Source of the DNA: Coriolopsis trogii
Lineage: Eukaryota > Basidiomycota > Agaricomycetes > Polyporales > Polyporaceae
Direction of reading: 5' to 3'
NCBI GenBank assembly: GCA_020543525.1
Contig: JAHYIO010000037.1
Location: 1,364,001 to 1,428,000 of the forward strand
Length of the DNA: 64,000 nucleotides
In this document: positions 46,843-58,461 of the stretch, in pieces
How positions within the stretch are numbered: the stretch's first letter is position 1
Layout: every line of letters starts with the position of its first letter
Position numbers and translations under genes: made by a program
The notes under the pieces: generated by a model
The model's database searches: none
What the model was told of the DNA's origin: nothing
Seen by the model: the letters and a program-made list of their open reading frames with translations, nothing else

Positions 46843-47049
46843 TGTCGGAATTCGCGCCTCCGAGCGTCTGACGTCAGCCCAGATTGGGCAAGCGTCGGCA
46901 TGATGTAGGTGGCGGGCGTCGGGCTCAAGACATAGGTAGCAAGTTCTAGTATAGATTCCTTATGTAGTATTCCAGAAACATATAAATATATTGGGGGACG
47001 AGCAAAGCTCGTCGTCCTCGTTGTACCCTAAGAATCGTACATTCTAATA
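46843..47049 (+). repeat. 5' LTR
   Basis: The 207-bp LTR begins TGTCGGAATT and ends TTCTAATA. It contains a likely promoter TATAAATA at 46981-46988 and a perfect hairpin GACGAGC-AAA-GCTCGTC at 46997-47013. It reads the same as the 3' LTR at every base I compared. Confidence 0.96.
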
Positions 47050-47068
47050 GGTTATGAGCCCTGCGCTC
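47050..47068 (+). other. Primer binding site matching an internal part of initiator tRNA-Met
   Basis: GGTTATGAGCCCTGCGC, directly after the LTR, is the reverse complement of GCGCAGGGCTCATAACC, the anticodon arm of eukaryotic initiator tRNA-Met. The primer would therefore be a cleaved 5' half of the tRNA, as known for Drosophila copia, and not its 3' end. Confidence 0.8.
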
Positions 47069-47153
47069 TGACCTCTTGCTCGCTCTCTCTCTCTATCTCC
47101 GACCTCGCCCGATTTAGATCTCAGTGACATCATCGCATCGCCACCCGTCAAAC

Positions 47154-50100
47154 ATGACAGACGACTCGACCTCGAGCTACCGCATTGAACCCCTCAAGGG
47201 CGAAGAAAACTACCAGCCCTGGCGCATTCAGATGACCGACATTCTGAATGAGCTCGAGCTTTGGGAGTACGTCACCGGCGAGAAATCCGAACCCGACGAC
47301 ACCGCTCTGCAAGAAGCCTGGAGGAAGAAGGACCAAAAGGCCCTCCGGGCGATCCGACTCCGCCTAACGAAGGAAGTCCTAGGCCACGTCCAGGACGCGA
47401 CCTCCTCGAAGCAAGCGTGGGACGCTCTCAAAGAGACGTTCCAACCGTCCGGCCCACTCGGCATCGTAGAAGCGCGACGCAAACTCCTCCGCGCCCAGTG
47501 CCCCGAAGGCGGAGACATCGAGCAGCACATCCGACTGATGCGGCTGCATCGATCCGAGCTCTCGTCCCTCGGGCAGGTACTCCCGGACCCCGACTTCTCC
47601 ATGGCCATTCTCACATCCCTCCCGGATTCCTGGAACTCGTTCATCCGAACCTTCGATCCCACGGATTTCGTAGCCGACGCCACTGGAAAGGCGCGCATCA
47701 CCTCGGCGCAACTCATCTCCCGTATTCTCCAAGAGGACCGCCGCATCCGCGCCCGCGACGTAGACGACACTGCACTCGCTGTCCGCGACAAGTCGCGCGT
47801 CACCTGCTACAACTGCGGGAGACGCGGACACTACCAGAGCGAGTGCAGAAGCCCGGCCGCGACGAACCGTCCAAACTCCATGCAACAGCAACAGCGCCCG
47901 AATTTCGGAAATCGACGTCAGGCACCGCACCCGAATAGGCCCAGCGCGAATGTAGCCGACGACCCATCCAATGGCAGCACCCCCGACACGACCCACGATG
48001 CCAACCAGCCCCTCGGAACGGTCTGGATCGCGGACGACACATCCGATGATGGTGCGACCGCGCTCGTCACCAACGACGGCGCCCCCTGGTTCCTGGACTC
48101 GGGCGCGACCATCCACATCTGCCGCGACCGCACCGACTTCACCGACTACGTGGAGACTCCCGGAAAGACCGTCTCCGGACTCGGCGGCAACACTGTCCCG
48201 CGCGCGGGGACAGGCACTGTCCGCATCCTCGCGCGCGTCGCCCCCGGCATCGAACGCGAGATCTCGCTCACGAAAGTCGCACACGTCCCCTCGTCCACGC
48301 ACAACCTCATCTCGGTCGCGCTCATTACGAGCGCCGGCGCCCAACTCCACTTCCGTGACGACATCGTCCAAGTCCGCACCCGAGCTGGCGAACTTCTCAT
48401 GACAGGCACCAAGGCCGGCCGCCTCTATCGCGTCAACGTCTCCACCCCCACGGACCGCGCCTTCACCACTCTTGAGGCGCGAACCTGGGACGAATGGCAC
48501 CGCATCTTCGCCCACCTCAATTACGACTACCTACGCAAGCTCGCGCACAAGAACCTCGTCACGGGCATGGCCGTGGACGAGACGATCCCCGCATCCGAGC
48601 AGTGCCGCACGTGCATCCAGGCCAAGCAGAAGGTCCAGCCCTTCCCACAAGCCTCACACTCCGAGATAGCCGACATCGGAGATTTGACCGTCACCGACAT
48701 GTGGGGACCGGCGCGCCATCGGGGTATTCATGGTGAATTCTATTTCTCGCTCTACACTGACGCCAAGACCAGGCACACGGTCCCCTTCCTCTCCAAAGAC
48801 AAGACCCATCAACTCGAATTTCTCAAAGCCTATCGCGCGCTTCTGAAGACCCAACTCGGCAAGGACATGAAGGCGATCCGAGTCGACAACGGCAAGGAGT
48901 TCGTCAACCGCGCGTTCAAGCAGTACCTCCGCGCGCACGGCATCCGTCTCGAACTCACCGCCCCCCACTCCTCTGCCCAAAACGGGATAGCCGAGCGCAA
49001 CCATCTTACAGTGATGGACCGCGCACGCGCTCTCCTTTTCCACCACGATCTCCCCGTATTCCTCTGGCCCGAAGCTGTAATCTACGTAGTTTATCTGAAA
49101 AATCAATCCCCCACTCGTGCGCTCCCCGATAAAACGCCGTTTGAGGCTTTTTGGGGGCGCAAACCAGATGTCGCGCACCTCCGAGAATTCGGCTCCGATT
49201 GCTGGGTGCTCCGCCAAGACAACCAGCTCCACAAACTCGCACGCAAGTCACGCCCGTGCAAGTTTATGGGATTCTCCGAGGAGTCGCGCGCGTACCGCTA
49301 CTACAATCCCGACACGCGCAGGGTCCTAACGTCGCGAAACGTCATCTTCGACAGAGGGGAGGCAGAAATCCAGGGGGAGCCTGTGATCGCTACCCCTCCG
49401 GTGGCTGAGGGGGAGCAGGAGACCAACCAGCCACCTGTGGAAGATTCAGGCACCGATCAGGCACCCCCCGCGCAGGAACCGATCGCACCGAAGCCTTCCC
49501 CATCTCCGATCCCGATCCGATCGAGCCTCCGCACTTACCAACGCTACGTCGCCGCAGGAGGAGTCCGCCCAGACTACAGGAGCATGGGAGAGGGCCGTCC
49601 TCAGCAGTACCACCCAATCAACAGCCCAACGCGCAAAGAGCATGCCGTATCCGACTCAGCCGACCTAGCCGATGACGAGGAACTTCCTGCACTCGCACTC
49701 GTCGCCGCTAGACCCACAGACGACCCGCAGACGCTCAAAGAAGCGATGGCCAGCCCCTTCTGGCGCTTCTGGCGGGCCGCCATGGACCGTGAAATCGATC
49801 AACTCCTCCGCCTCGGCACCTACGACATTGTCTCCCTCCCGCCGGGCCGGAAGCCCATCGACTGCAAATGGGTCTTCCGTTCGAAGGAAGACGCCAACGA
49901 CGAAACCCAATACAAGGCCCGCCTCGTCGCGAAGGGATTCACCCAAATCCCCGGCATTGATTATTTCGAGACCTTTGCACCCGTAATTCGGCTGGAAACC
50001 CTTCGCACGCTCCTCGCCCTCGGCCTCTTGCTCAATATGGATATTCAGGTCGTCGACATCGTGGGCGCCTACCTCAACGGCCATCTCAAAGAGGAGATCT

Positions 50101-51359
50101 ACATGCGGCAGCCGCCCATGTACGAGAACGGCCGCCCTGACGTCTGCCGCCTCCGCCGCACCCTCTACGGACTCAAGCAGTCTGGCCGCGAATGGAACCA
50201 CGAGCTCGACGGCGCCTTTGCCGAAATAGGCTTCAAGCGCCTATTCTCCGACCAATGCGTGTACCTCCGATTTGCCCCCGAGCTGTCAAAGCTCTGGATC
50301 GTCGGAGTGCACGTCGATGATATGCTCACGCTCGCCCCGAACTCCACCGAGTCCGACACCCTCCACAATGAGCTTGACCGACACTTCGACATCAAGCGGC
50401 TCGGACCAGTCAAATCCATCGTGGGAATCGACGTCGATTACAACCAAGCCGACGGCACACTCGCTATCCGACAATCTCGGTACATTGATCGCATCCTCGC
50501 ACGCTACGGCATGGCGGACGCAAATCCGGTCGATACGCCATTGGACCCCAGTGTCCGTCTCACACTCAACACCGAACCCGGAGATCCGGCTCTCCGTTCC
50601 CACTACCAAGCCATCGTCGGCTCGCTCATGTACGCCGCGCTCGGAACGCGCCCCGACATTGCGCACGCCGTCCAGCACCTCAGCCAATATTCAAGCAATC
50701 CCGCGCCCATCCATCTCACGGCCGCGAAGCGCGTACTCCGCTATCTGAAAGGTACGCGCGATCTCGCGCTCGTCTACCGCGCTGACGATCATTCCGAGCG
50801 CCCCCTCGAACCACTCACATACTCCGACGCCGACTGGGGAAACGATCCGGACGACCGGAAGTCCATTGGAGGACACATTACCTTCCTCGCCAATGCGCCC
50901 GTAGCGTGGTCCTCCCGGAAGCAGCGCACCGTCGCCAAGTCCACGATGGAAGCCGAATACATGGCCGCGAGCTCCGCAACCTCGGAGATTCTCTGGTTCC
51001 GGTCGCTCCTCACGGAACTCGGCATTCCTCCGACATCCGCCACCCCGCTCTACGTCGACAACAAGAGTGCCATCGATTCCGCGCACGCCCAAGTCTCACA
51101 CGCACGTACGAAACATATCGACATCCATTACCATTTCATCCGCGAGCGCATCACCTCAAACGAGGTGGAGGTCATCCACTGCGCATCCGAGGACAATCTC
51201 GCCGACGTTCTCACGAAGGCGCTCCCGCGACCGCGCTTCCAAGACCTTGTCGCGCGCATGGGGCTAACACGCGTGACACGCTCGGAGTCGAGGGGGAGTG
51301 TCGGAATTCGCGCCTCCGAGCGTCTGACGTCAGCCCAGATTGGGCAAGCGTCGGCATGA
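47154..51359 (+). CDS. Gag-Pol polyprotein of the copia-type retrotransposon
   Basis: One frame of 1401 residues encodes all functions. Gag starts MTDDSTSSYRIEPLKGEENY (UBN2-like) and ends with a CCHC knuckle CYNCGRRGHYQSEC from residue 218. The aspartic protease motif WFLDSGATIHIC starts at 312. Integrase has a GAG-pre-integrase zinc region (HRIFAHLNYDYL ... CRTC) and catalytic D515, D578 and E614 (D-x35-E). Reverse transcriptase carries KARLVAKGFTQIPGIDY and the catalytic pair in GVHVDDML at 1055-1056. RNase H has LTYSDADWGNDPDDRKS, TMEAEYMA and YVDNKSAI. I start at the first in-frame ATG. The stop lies inside the 3' LTR, so the last 20 or so residues are LTR-encoded. No lesions are seen. 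Confidence 0.96.
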   Translation: MTDDSTSSYRIEPLKGEENYQPWRIQMTDILNELELWEYVTGEKSEPDDTALQEAWRKKDQKALRAIRLRLTKEVLGHVQDATSSKQAWDALKETFQPSGPLGIVEARRKLLRAQCPEGGDIEQHIRLMRLHRSELSSLGQVLPDPDFSMAILTSLPDSWNSFIRTFDPTDFVADATGKARITSAQLISRILQEDRRIRARDVDDTALAVRDKSRVTCYNCGRRGHYQSECRSPAATNRPNSMQQQQRPNFGNRRQAPHPNRPSANVADDPSNGSTPDTTHDANQPLGTVWIADDTSDDGATALVTNDGAPWFLDSGATIHICRDRTDFTDYVETPGKTVSGLGGNTVPRAGTGTVRILARVAPGIEREISLTKVAHVPSSTHNLISVALITSAGAQLHFRDDIVQVRTRAGELLMTGTKAGRLYRVNVSTPTDRAFTTLEARTWDEWHRIFAHLNYDYLRKLAHKNLVTGMAVDETIPASEQCRTCIQAKQKVQPFPQASHSEIADIGDLTVTDMWGPARHRGIHGEFYFSLYTDAKTRHTVPFLSKDKTHQLEFLKAYRALLKTQLGKDMKAIRVDNGKEFVNRAFKQYLRAHGIRLELTAPHSSAQNGIAERNHLTVMDRARALLFHHDLPVFLWPEAVIYVVYLKNQSPTRALPDKTPFEAFWGRKPDVAHLREFGSDCWVLRQDNQLHKLARKSRPCKFMGFSEESRAYRYYNPDTRRVLTSRNVIFDRGEAEIQGEPVIATPPVAEGEQETNQPPVEDSGTDQAPPAQEPIAPKPSPSPIPIRSSLRTYQRYVAAGGVRPDYRSMGEGRPQQYHPINSPTRKEHAVSDSADLADDEELPALALVAARPTDDPQTLKEAMASPFWRFWRAAMDREIDQLLRLGTYDIVSLPPGRKPIDCKWVFRSKEDANDETQYKARLVAKGFTQIPGIDYFETFAPVIRLETLRTLLALGLLLNMDIQVVDIVGAYLNGHLKEEIYMRQPPMYENGRPDVCRLRRTLYGLKQSGREWNHELDGAFAEIGFKRLFSDQCVYLRFAPELSKLWIVGVHVDDMLTLAPNSTESDTLHNELDRHFDIKRLGPVKSIVGIDVDYNQADGTLAIRQSRYIDRILARYGMADANPVDTPLDPSVRLTLNTEPGDPALRSHYQAIVGSLMYAALGTRPDIAHAVQHLSQYSSNPAPIHLTAAKRVLRYLKGTRDLALVYRADDHSERPLEPLTYSDADWGNDPDDRKSIGGHITFLANAPVAWSSRKQRTVAKSTMEAEYMAASSATSEILWFRSLLTELGIPPTSATPLYVDNKSAIDSAHAQVSHARTKHIDIHYHFIRERITSNEVEVIHCASEDNLADVLTKALPRPRFQDLVARMGLTRVTRSESRGSVGIRASERLTSAQIGQASA
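51288..51298 (+). other. Polypurine tract of the retrotransposon
   Basis: The purine run GAGGGGGAG ends directly at the 3' LTR, where plus-strand DNA synthesis would be primed. Confidence 0.75.
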
Positions 51360-51505
51360 TGTAGGTGGCGGGCGTCGGGCTCAAGACATAGGTAGCAAGT
51401 TCTAGTATAGATTCCTTATGTAGTATTCCAGAAACATATAAATATATTGGGGGACGAGCAAAGCTCGTCGTCCTCGTTGTACCCTAAGAATCGTACATTC
51501 TAATA
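51299..51505 (+). repeat. 3' LTR
   Basis: 207 bp, identical to the 5' LTR as far as read by eye, followed by the target duplication GGGTT. Confidence 0.96.
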
Positions 51506-51510
51506 GGGTT
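51506..51510. repeat. Right target-site duplication of the LTR retrotransposon
   Basis: GGGTT, matching 46838-46842. Confidence 0.85.
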
Positions 51511-51665
51511 ATGTTATGGCGGAATGTAAGAGCGAGAGGCTGCATGTGCGCAACCACTCGCTTGTGCTCTTCAGAGACACCTGCGGCTCGCGATAACGGA
51601 CATTGTCTTGTCCAAGTCGCGGAACGGAACTCAGACGACTCTCGGTCTGTCTGCTCAAATTTTGG
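51506..51665 (+). repeat. Diverged dispersed repeat, copy 2 (right part)
   Basis: AGAGACACCTGCGGCTCGCG at about 51576 matches the third block of copy 1. A further block around 51615-51664 (GTCGCGGAACG ... CTGTCTG ... AATTTTGG) resembles 45909-45963, so the family may be partly tandem. Confidence 0.6.
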
Positions 51666-51789
51666 ATACAATGCGCTCTTCGTGAACGCGCCGTAAGCGG
51701 ATGGCATTGCGCGTATAGGATCTGTGTACAGACATTCTGTTACCGATTTCCCACATGTAATAGCACACACCGACTCGCACCAAATCCTA

Positions 51790-53670
<1,881 letters not shown>

Positions 53671-54067
53671 CTGAGGAAAAGAGCCAGCTGTCGTACGCAA
53701 CGTGCTAGTTGGGATAGTAGTCGTCCAGAGTAAGATGCTGCAGTGTGCGCCTTCCGCGTCTCACATCCGACTTCCGGCCCGTGATCCGCCAACCTTCAAA
53801 GCTTCATGCTTCATGCACTCTGGCGGGGAGTATCGCAACAGGGAACGTGTTCATGAAAGGACATCATATAGATACAAGACTAGCGACAATGTGCGTGTGG
53901 GGTGATATTACAGTCATGATGTGGTCGCGCGAAAGCATGAGCAGGCACTGACAGGCAAGGTATAAGTCAAGAGAGATCCCCACGAGGTACTATGGCCATC
54001 ATTCCAGCCGGGGTAACCGGGTCCATCCTATGCATGAAGAGAAGGAGAGCGAGCGCAAATGGACACT
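53671..54067. other. Gap between ATE1 start and PROPPIN end
   Basis: The 397 bp should hold the ATE1 promoter and the 3' end of the PROPPIN gene. No gene or strong motif is seen. Confidence 0.45.
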
Positions 54068-55673
54068 CTATCCCCATCCATCCCATCGTCCAAACCGTCT
54101 AAACTCGCGGAGTATGCACTCGCGACCCGGCTTCTCCTCCCGTTCACGTTCCTTGCCCTTGTCAGGACGAGTAGTAAACGAAGACCCGCTCGAGGATCGG
54201 GGACGGGCCATCGATATGGTCTTCACGCTGGGCGGCGACGCCGATATCGGGTAATGCAGAGATGGTGTAGGATGTGGTGAATGTGGTGATGGTACTGACG
54301 TCGGTGACGACGAAGAGGTCACCGAGGATGATGGCAAAGCTAGTCTATACCAGCCGCCTGTGTATGTCAATGCGACGAGCTGGTATTCGCTCGTCCCGGT
54401 TCGCCCGGGTTCACCCTGGTCCTCGGGGGAAACCTGTATCCACCCCACGACGCACTTCTCTTCGTCTACAACGTCTGCGGTGGGTGACTTTGCGGGCTGG
54501 GCGGATATTGATATGTGCGAGGACTGTGACGGGATCCTATATTGGGCATACGACCACTCCGAATCGAAGTACTTCGGGAGTGGTATGAACGGCGTCAAGG
54601 GCGAGAAGGTAGATTGTCGATTGCTGGTATGCACACATGAGTGGGAAACCATAAGTGAATACGAAGGTACTCACGAGGCTCCAGACCCTGTCAGCGCAAA
54701 GACATGGACAGTACCCTTATCGCTCCACACGCACACCTCCCGTTCGTCCTGGCGAAACGCGACGCCATATATCTCGGCCTTGTCACTGCCTCTTCGAAAC
54801 TCCTTCACAAGCTTCCCGGAGTTCGTGTCCCATATTCGGATGAGAGTGCCACGCGAGGACGTAGTGGCAAGCAGACGTCCGGAAGGGGGGACAGACAGCG
54901 TGTTCAGAGCAGTCGTGTGTGCAGCGATGATAGTCACCGGATTCCTTGTGGGTGCAGGAGGCGGTCGTGGAGGCGGCGTGGAGGATGGAGGTCCGATTGG
55001 TTGGGGAGGAGAACACGGCGGTAGGTGAATAAGCTGGATATGGCCCATCTGACGGCCGGGGATGGCGAGTAGTGTCGAGTACGCAGCCGTAGCTAGCGCA
55101 AGTAGACCTAGACATCGAGATAGTAAGTCTTACCGTTTCCGATCGCGCAAGCACGCGGTCCGAAACGGTACGCACCTCGCGGATTGTCGCATGTATCCCA
55201 CTCTCCATACCGCGCGACAGTCTCCCCGACCTGAAACACGACGACCCGTCTCCGGAGGGCGACAGCAAGCCAGCCCCGCCTGCAGGCCAGCCCCCGGACC
55301 TTCTCTCTGAACTCCAATTCAGCGACTTCCTGTGCGAGCGCATCGTCCCAGAGAATGACCTTATTCGGAGGATACCGCGGGCTCCTACCGCCACCGACGA
55401 GGAACAGGAGCGAGGACGTGTGCAACGGGACAACAAGGGACAGCGTTCCGCCTGTGATCTCTGTGCAGCAGCCCTCAGCATCCTACCCAGATAGAATTGC
55501 GATCAGACGAGCATGGACTTACCGCGTTTCCGGATGAGCTCTAGCGGCCATGTGCGATAGACTGCGAATCCTGCTGGAGTCGAGGTGGTGAAGATGCGGC
55601 TCTCGGGGTCAAAGCGGGCGTCGAAGATGAGGACTGGGGCGGTCGAACTGATGGAGTGCCGCGCTAGATTCAT
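54068..55673 (-). CDS. HSV2: PROPPIN WD40 protein, Atg18/Hsv2 (WIPI) group
   Basis: PROPPINs are seven-bladed propellers that bind PI3P and PI(3,5)P2 on membranes of the autophagy and endosome-vacuole systems. The N-terminus MNLARHSISSTAPVLIFDAR runs into FDPESRIFTTSTPAGFAVYR, the usual first blade. Next come LLFLVGGGRSPRYPPNKVIL, LWDDALAQEVAELEFREKVR, RYGEWDTCDNPRG and IPGRQMGHIQLIHLPP. The lipid-binding FRRG box is intact in KLVKEFRRGSDKAEIYGVAF. A loop rich in Ser/Pro precedes the C-terminus REFRRFGRWDGWG, typical of the fungal Svp1-like group. Whether it is Hsv2 or Atg18 proper needs a tree; I lean to Hsv2 because of the short C-terminal blade. Confidence 0.88.
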
Positions 55674-56114
55674 CAGTTGGTGGTATGGAGAAGAGGACGA
55701 GAGTGGTCCTCCGTCCCTGCAGCGCGGCGCGTGTGCTGCTGCATTCCGATATTGACATCACGTGCGACCTTGACACAACGGGCAAGTTGGCGGCGCGAGG
55801 CCATGCCAATCCGCTCACAGGTATGCGAGATGCAGTGAAGACATAAGGATATAGATTGTACATTCCAGCCAGGAGTGAGTAGCGACACAAGAGACAGAGC
55901 CATTTAAGTAAGCCATACATAGTAACATACGCCAGATGACGGCCTCGTAGGCTACAAACTTTACGCCTGATACAGTGGTAGATGGAGCATGTCATATATA
56001 CGTGTGTTTCGAAGTCATTGTCCGACCCTTCCAACAAAAAACTGTTCGACCCCCTATATCACCCCGGTTCCTAGCGATACAACTTGGAAACTTGTACAAT
56101 CGACCGTGCGTCGA
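55674..56114. other. Gap between PROPPIN start and next gene's end
   Basis: The 441 bp hold the PROPPIN promoter and the 3' region of the cysteine-rich gene. Nothing else is recognisable. Confidence 0.45.
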
Positions 56115-57679
56115 TTAACCCCGCGAATGAGTGGACGCAGCGCTCGCCGCGTATGCCGGGGCACCGAACGAGGCCTGCCCGTACGCGGTTGAGTTGCGGT
56201 TCGAAGGCTGGACTTGCGACCGCGGGGTGCTCTGCACCTCCCCTCGCCACGACTTGGGCGGCCTGAGGTCGACATGAGCGAGCTGCTGGCGCGCAACTCT
56301 GAACTCGAGTTCTTCCATCTGGTTCTGTGCGACGATCGCCGCCTTGGCCTCTGCCTGCCTCTGGAGCTCTGCCTCCGACTCGTCAGAGAGGTAGTCAGTG
56401 AAGCCTCCGTCAGAGATGATGGTCGTCTCTGAGCTGCTGCCGCTGCTACTGCTCGAGGCGCTGCTGGAGATGCTAATCTTCTCGACCTTATCCGACACCT
56501 CCTCGATCGTACTCCCGCGCCGTTTCAAGGCTGCGTCAGGGACGCGTTCGACTGAGACCTCCAGGCGGCGGTACGGCGCTGGTGGTGTGCTCCCAGCAGG
56601 TGCAGTGCGGCGGCGTTGCGAAGGCTCTGCCGGGGTCTTGCTCCCCGCCACGGAACCTGTGACAGAGGATATGGACGGACGACGTTCCATACTCCGTCGC
56701 ACCGAAGAGCTACTCAGCTCGGCGTGCTTGCGCCCAGGAGAGTTGTTCTGAGACGTGTTGGACGGATCTGGACGCTTATCGGTGAAGACGTCCATCACAG
56801 AACGGCGAGTGCTCTTGTATTCCTCCATGGACGACGCGTTGGGGAGTGAAGACGACCCCCCGTCCCCTGCGCCACTTCGTGAGATGGTTGAGAGAGCTGC
56901 ACTCGCCTGTTGAGGGCTCCCGCCTGAACGGCCCTTGCTGGGGACAGCAACAGCGCTCGTGCGGGTCGATCCGCTCTCAGTCCTCGTCGGGCTGGCGACA
57001 TTGTGGCTGGACCGTCTAGATATGGTCGGAGCAGTGGCAGCCGTAGCAGCTTGTGCTGGAATGCGCACACTTGCGGGTGGACTGCCCAACGGTGGCGTGC
57101 CTCTCGGAGAGGTAGGCGGACAGATGCCGTCGAGTATGGTCTTGATCTCAGGGGGTATGTTTATATGATGAACAAGACTGACTGCAGGCCAATCCGCGGC
57201 ACCAATGTACTTTGTCTCGTTGGGTGCTGGTGGGCGGCAGCAGCCTGGCCAGCCCGGGTTCTGGTAGCCGGCACGGGTGGGCGGGGGGTTCGTCTTGGCC
57301 CACTGGAGGAGATGAAACAGTTCATCGGATGGTGATCGACATGGAGAGGGGGCGCTGGGGAAATACCTTACAAAACCCGCAGCCGTTGAACGTCTGCACT
57401 GTGTGGTCGATCAGAGGTTAGAGCCCGGCGATAACGGATGGGTTGAAACGGTGGGGTACTGACCCTCGGCGTTCTTGATGTAGGTCACATCGTAGCGAGG
57501 GTGGGCTGCAGCGTTCCGGCAGACGTCCTTGATGTGTGGACACCTGGATAGGCGAGAAGTGGGCGCCAGAACGGGGAATGAAGCGGGAGGAGTGTATACC
57601 TCGAAGCGCTAGGCTTGAAGACCTTGCACATGGGGCAAGTGCTGGTGGCCTGCTGGATGGAGCCGACTGCATAGCACAT
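56115..57679 (-). CDS. Cysteine-rich N-terminal domain protein with long disordered tail, unknown
   Basis: The start MCYAVGSIQQATSTCPMCKV leads after splicing to SRCPHIKDVCRNAAAHPRYD, VTYIKNAEVQTFNGCGF and, further on, NPGWPGCCRPPTPNETKYIG. Eight or more cysteines in CxxC and similar spacing in the first 110 residues suggest a zinc-binding fold. YIGAADWPAVSLVHHINIPP closes the conserved part. The remaining 320 residues are rich in Ser, Pro, Thr and Arg, with a coiled stretch ELQRQAEAKAAIVAQNQMEE near the end. I recognise it as a conserved unnamed basidiomycete family; no function is known to me. The ATG at 57679 begins the Cys-rich unit directly. Confidence 0.75.
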
Positions 57680-58461
57680 GGCGTTGAGGAGGCAGGGAGA
57701 CTATGGGCTTTGACGGAGAGCGCGGGCGGAGAAGGAGAGTACGACGGAGAGAAGGCTCGAAAAGGGGCCCAGAGGTATTTGTACTGCGAAGGTAGAGGAA
57801 GAAGGCAAATGCATGCGGTTCCTGCTCACGTAGCTGATCAAGTCCATTTAGGCGAGTCATATAAGTTCACGGTGATAAACCGAGGACGGGGCAGGAGAGA
57901 CGGTCGGACTCGCTCGCAAGGGTGTCCTGGCCAGCAAATGGTGGTTGTACGCAGCCTGCAGCTACCAACCGCTTCCTTTCTCTCTCCTCCCTGCCTCGAG
58001 GCAGCAGCATGCTCCCCGCTCAGCCGTACCATCAGCCGCGTTTCCCTTGCATTACACTTATCCCCCAGCCGATAATCATGCAAGTCCAGATCCGCCCATC
58101 GCGCGAAGCCCCCAGCTGCCCACGCTCCCACTCGCGCGAGAACAAGGCCAGTCGGGAGGCGACGGTTGATTCACGCGGCCGTTGGGAGGAGGAACAAGGG
58201 AGCGCGGGAAGGGACGAGGTCGATAAGTCGATAAGTGGTCTGCTATGCCCGGATGCGGACTTATCTCACACCTATGACGCGCGACGGTCCTTGGCGGGCG
58301 GGCGCGCTCCGGGGCACTGCCTCCCTCGCGCCGCGCTCACTGCGAGCCAGCTACTTGAGCGGCCCATACCTGCTTGTACGATTGCTTACCTCTCGCTCCT
58401 CGTATTGCTCCATCCATCTCTTCCTCCTTTCAATTCTCGCCAACCCTCCTCTCTTCTCGCT
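57680..58461. other. Shared upstream stretch of the Cys-rich gene and NCS1
   Basis: The 782 bp between divergent starts contain no gene I recognise. A short tandem GTCGATAA-GTCGATAA occurs near 58220. The NCS1-proximal part is pyrimidine-rich. Confidence 0.5.

Larger units (their letters stand above)
46843..51505 (+). mobile_element. Complete Ty1/copia LTR retrotransposon
   Basis: The element is 4663 bp, with two identical 207-bp LTRs, a primer binding site, one long gag-pol frame and a polypurine tract, flanked by the 5-bp duplication GGGTT. The order integrase, then reverse transcriptase, then RNase H defines the copia (Pseudoviridae) type. Identical LTRs and an unbroken frame show a recent insertion that may still be active. 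Its host site is an older diverged repeat. Confidence 0.97.

Noticed and set aside
47379..48515. Minus-strand 378-codon frame inside the retrotransposon
   Set aside because: It is antisense to the intact gag-pol frame and has no recognisable content.
54564..54576. TCGAAGTACTTCG, matching the palindromes at 30375
   Set aside because: It lies inside a conserved coding exon of the PROPPIN gene and lacks the TATTTTTGAGT flank, so it is probably coincidence.
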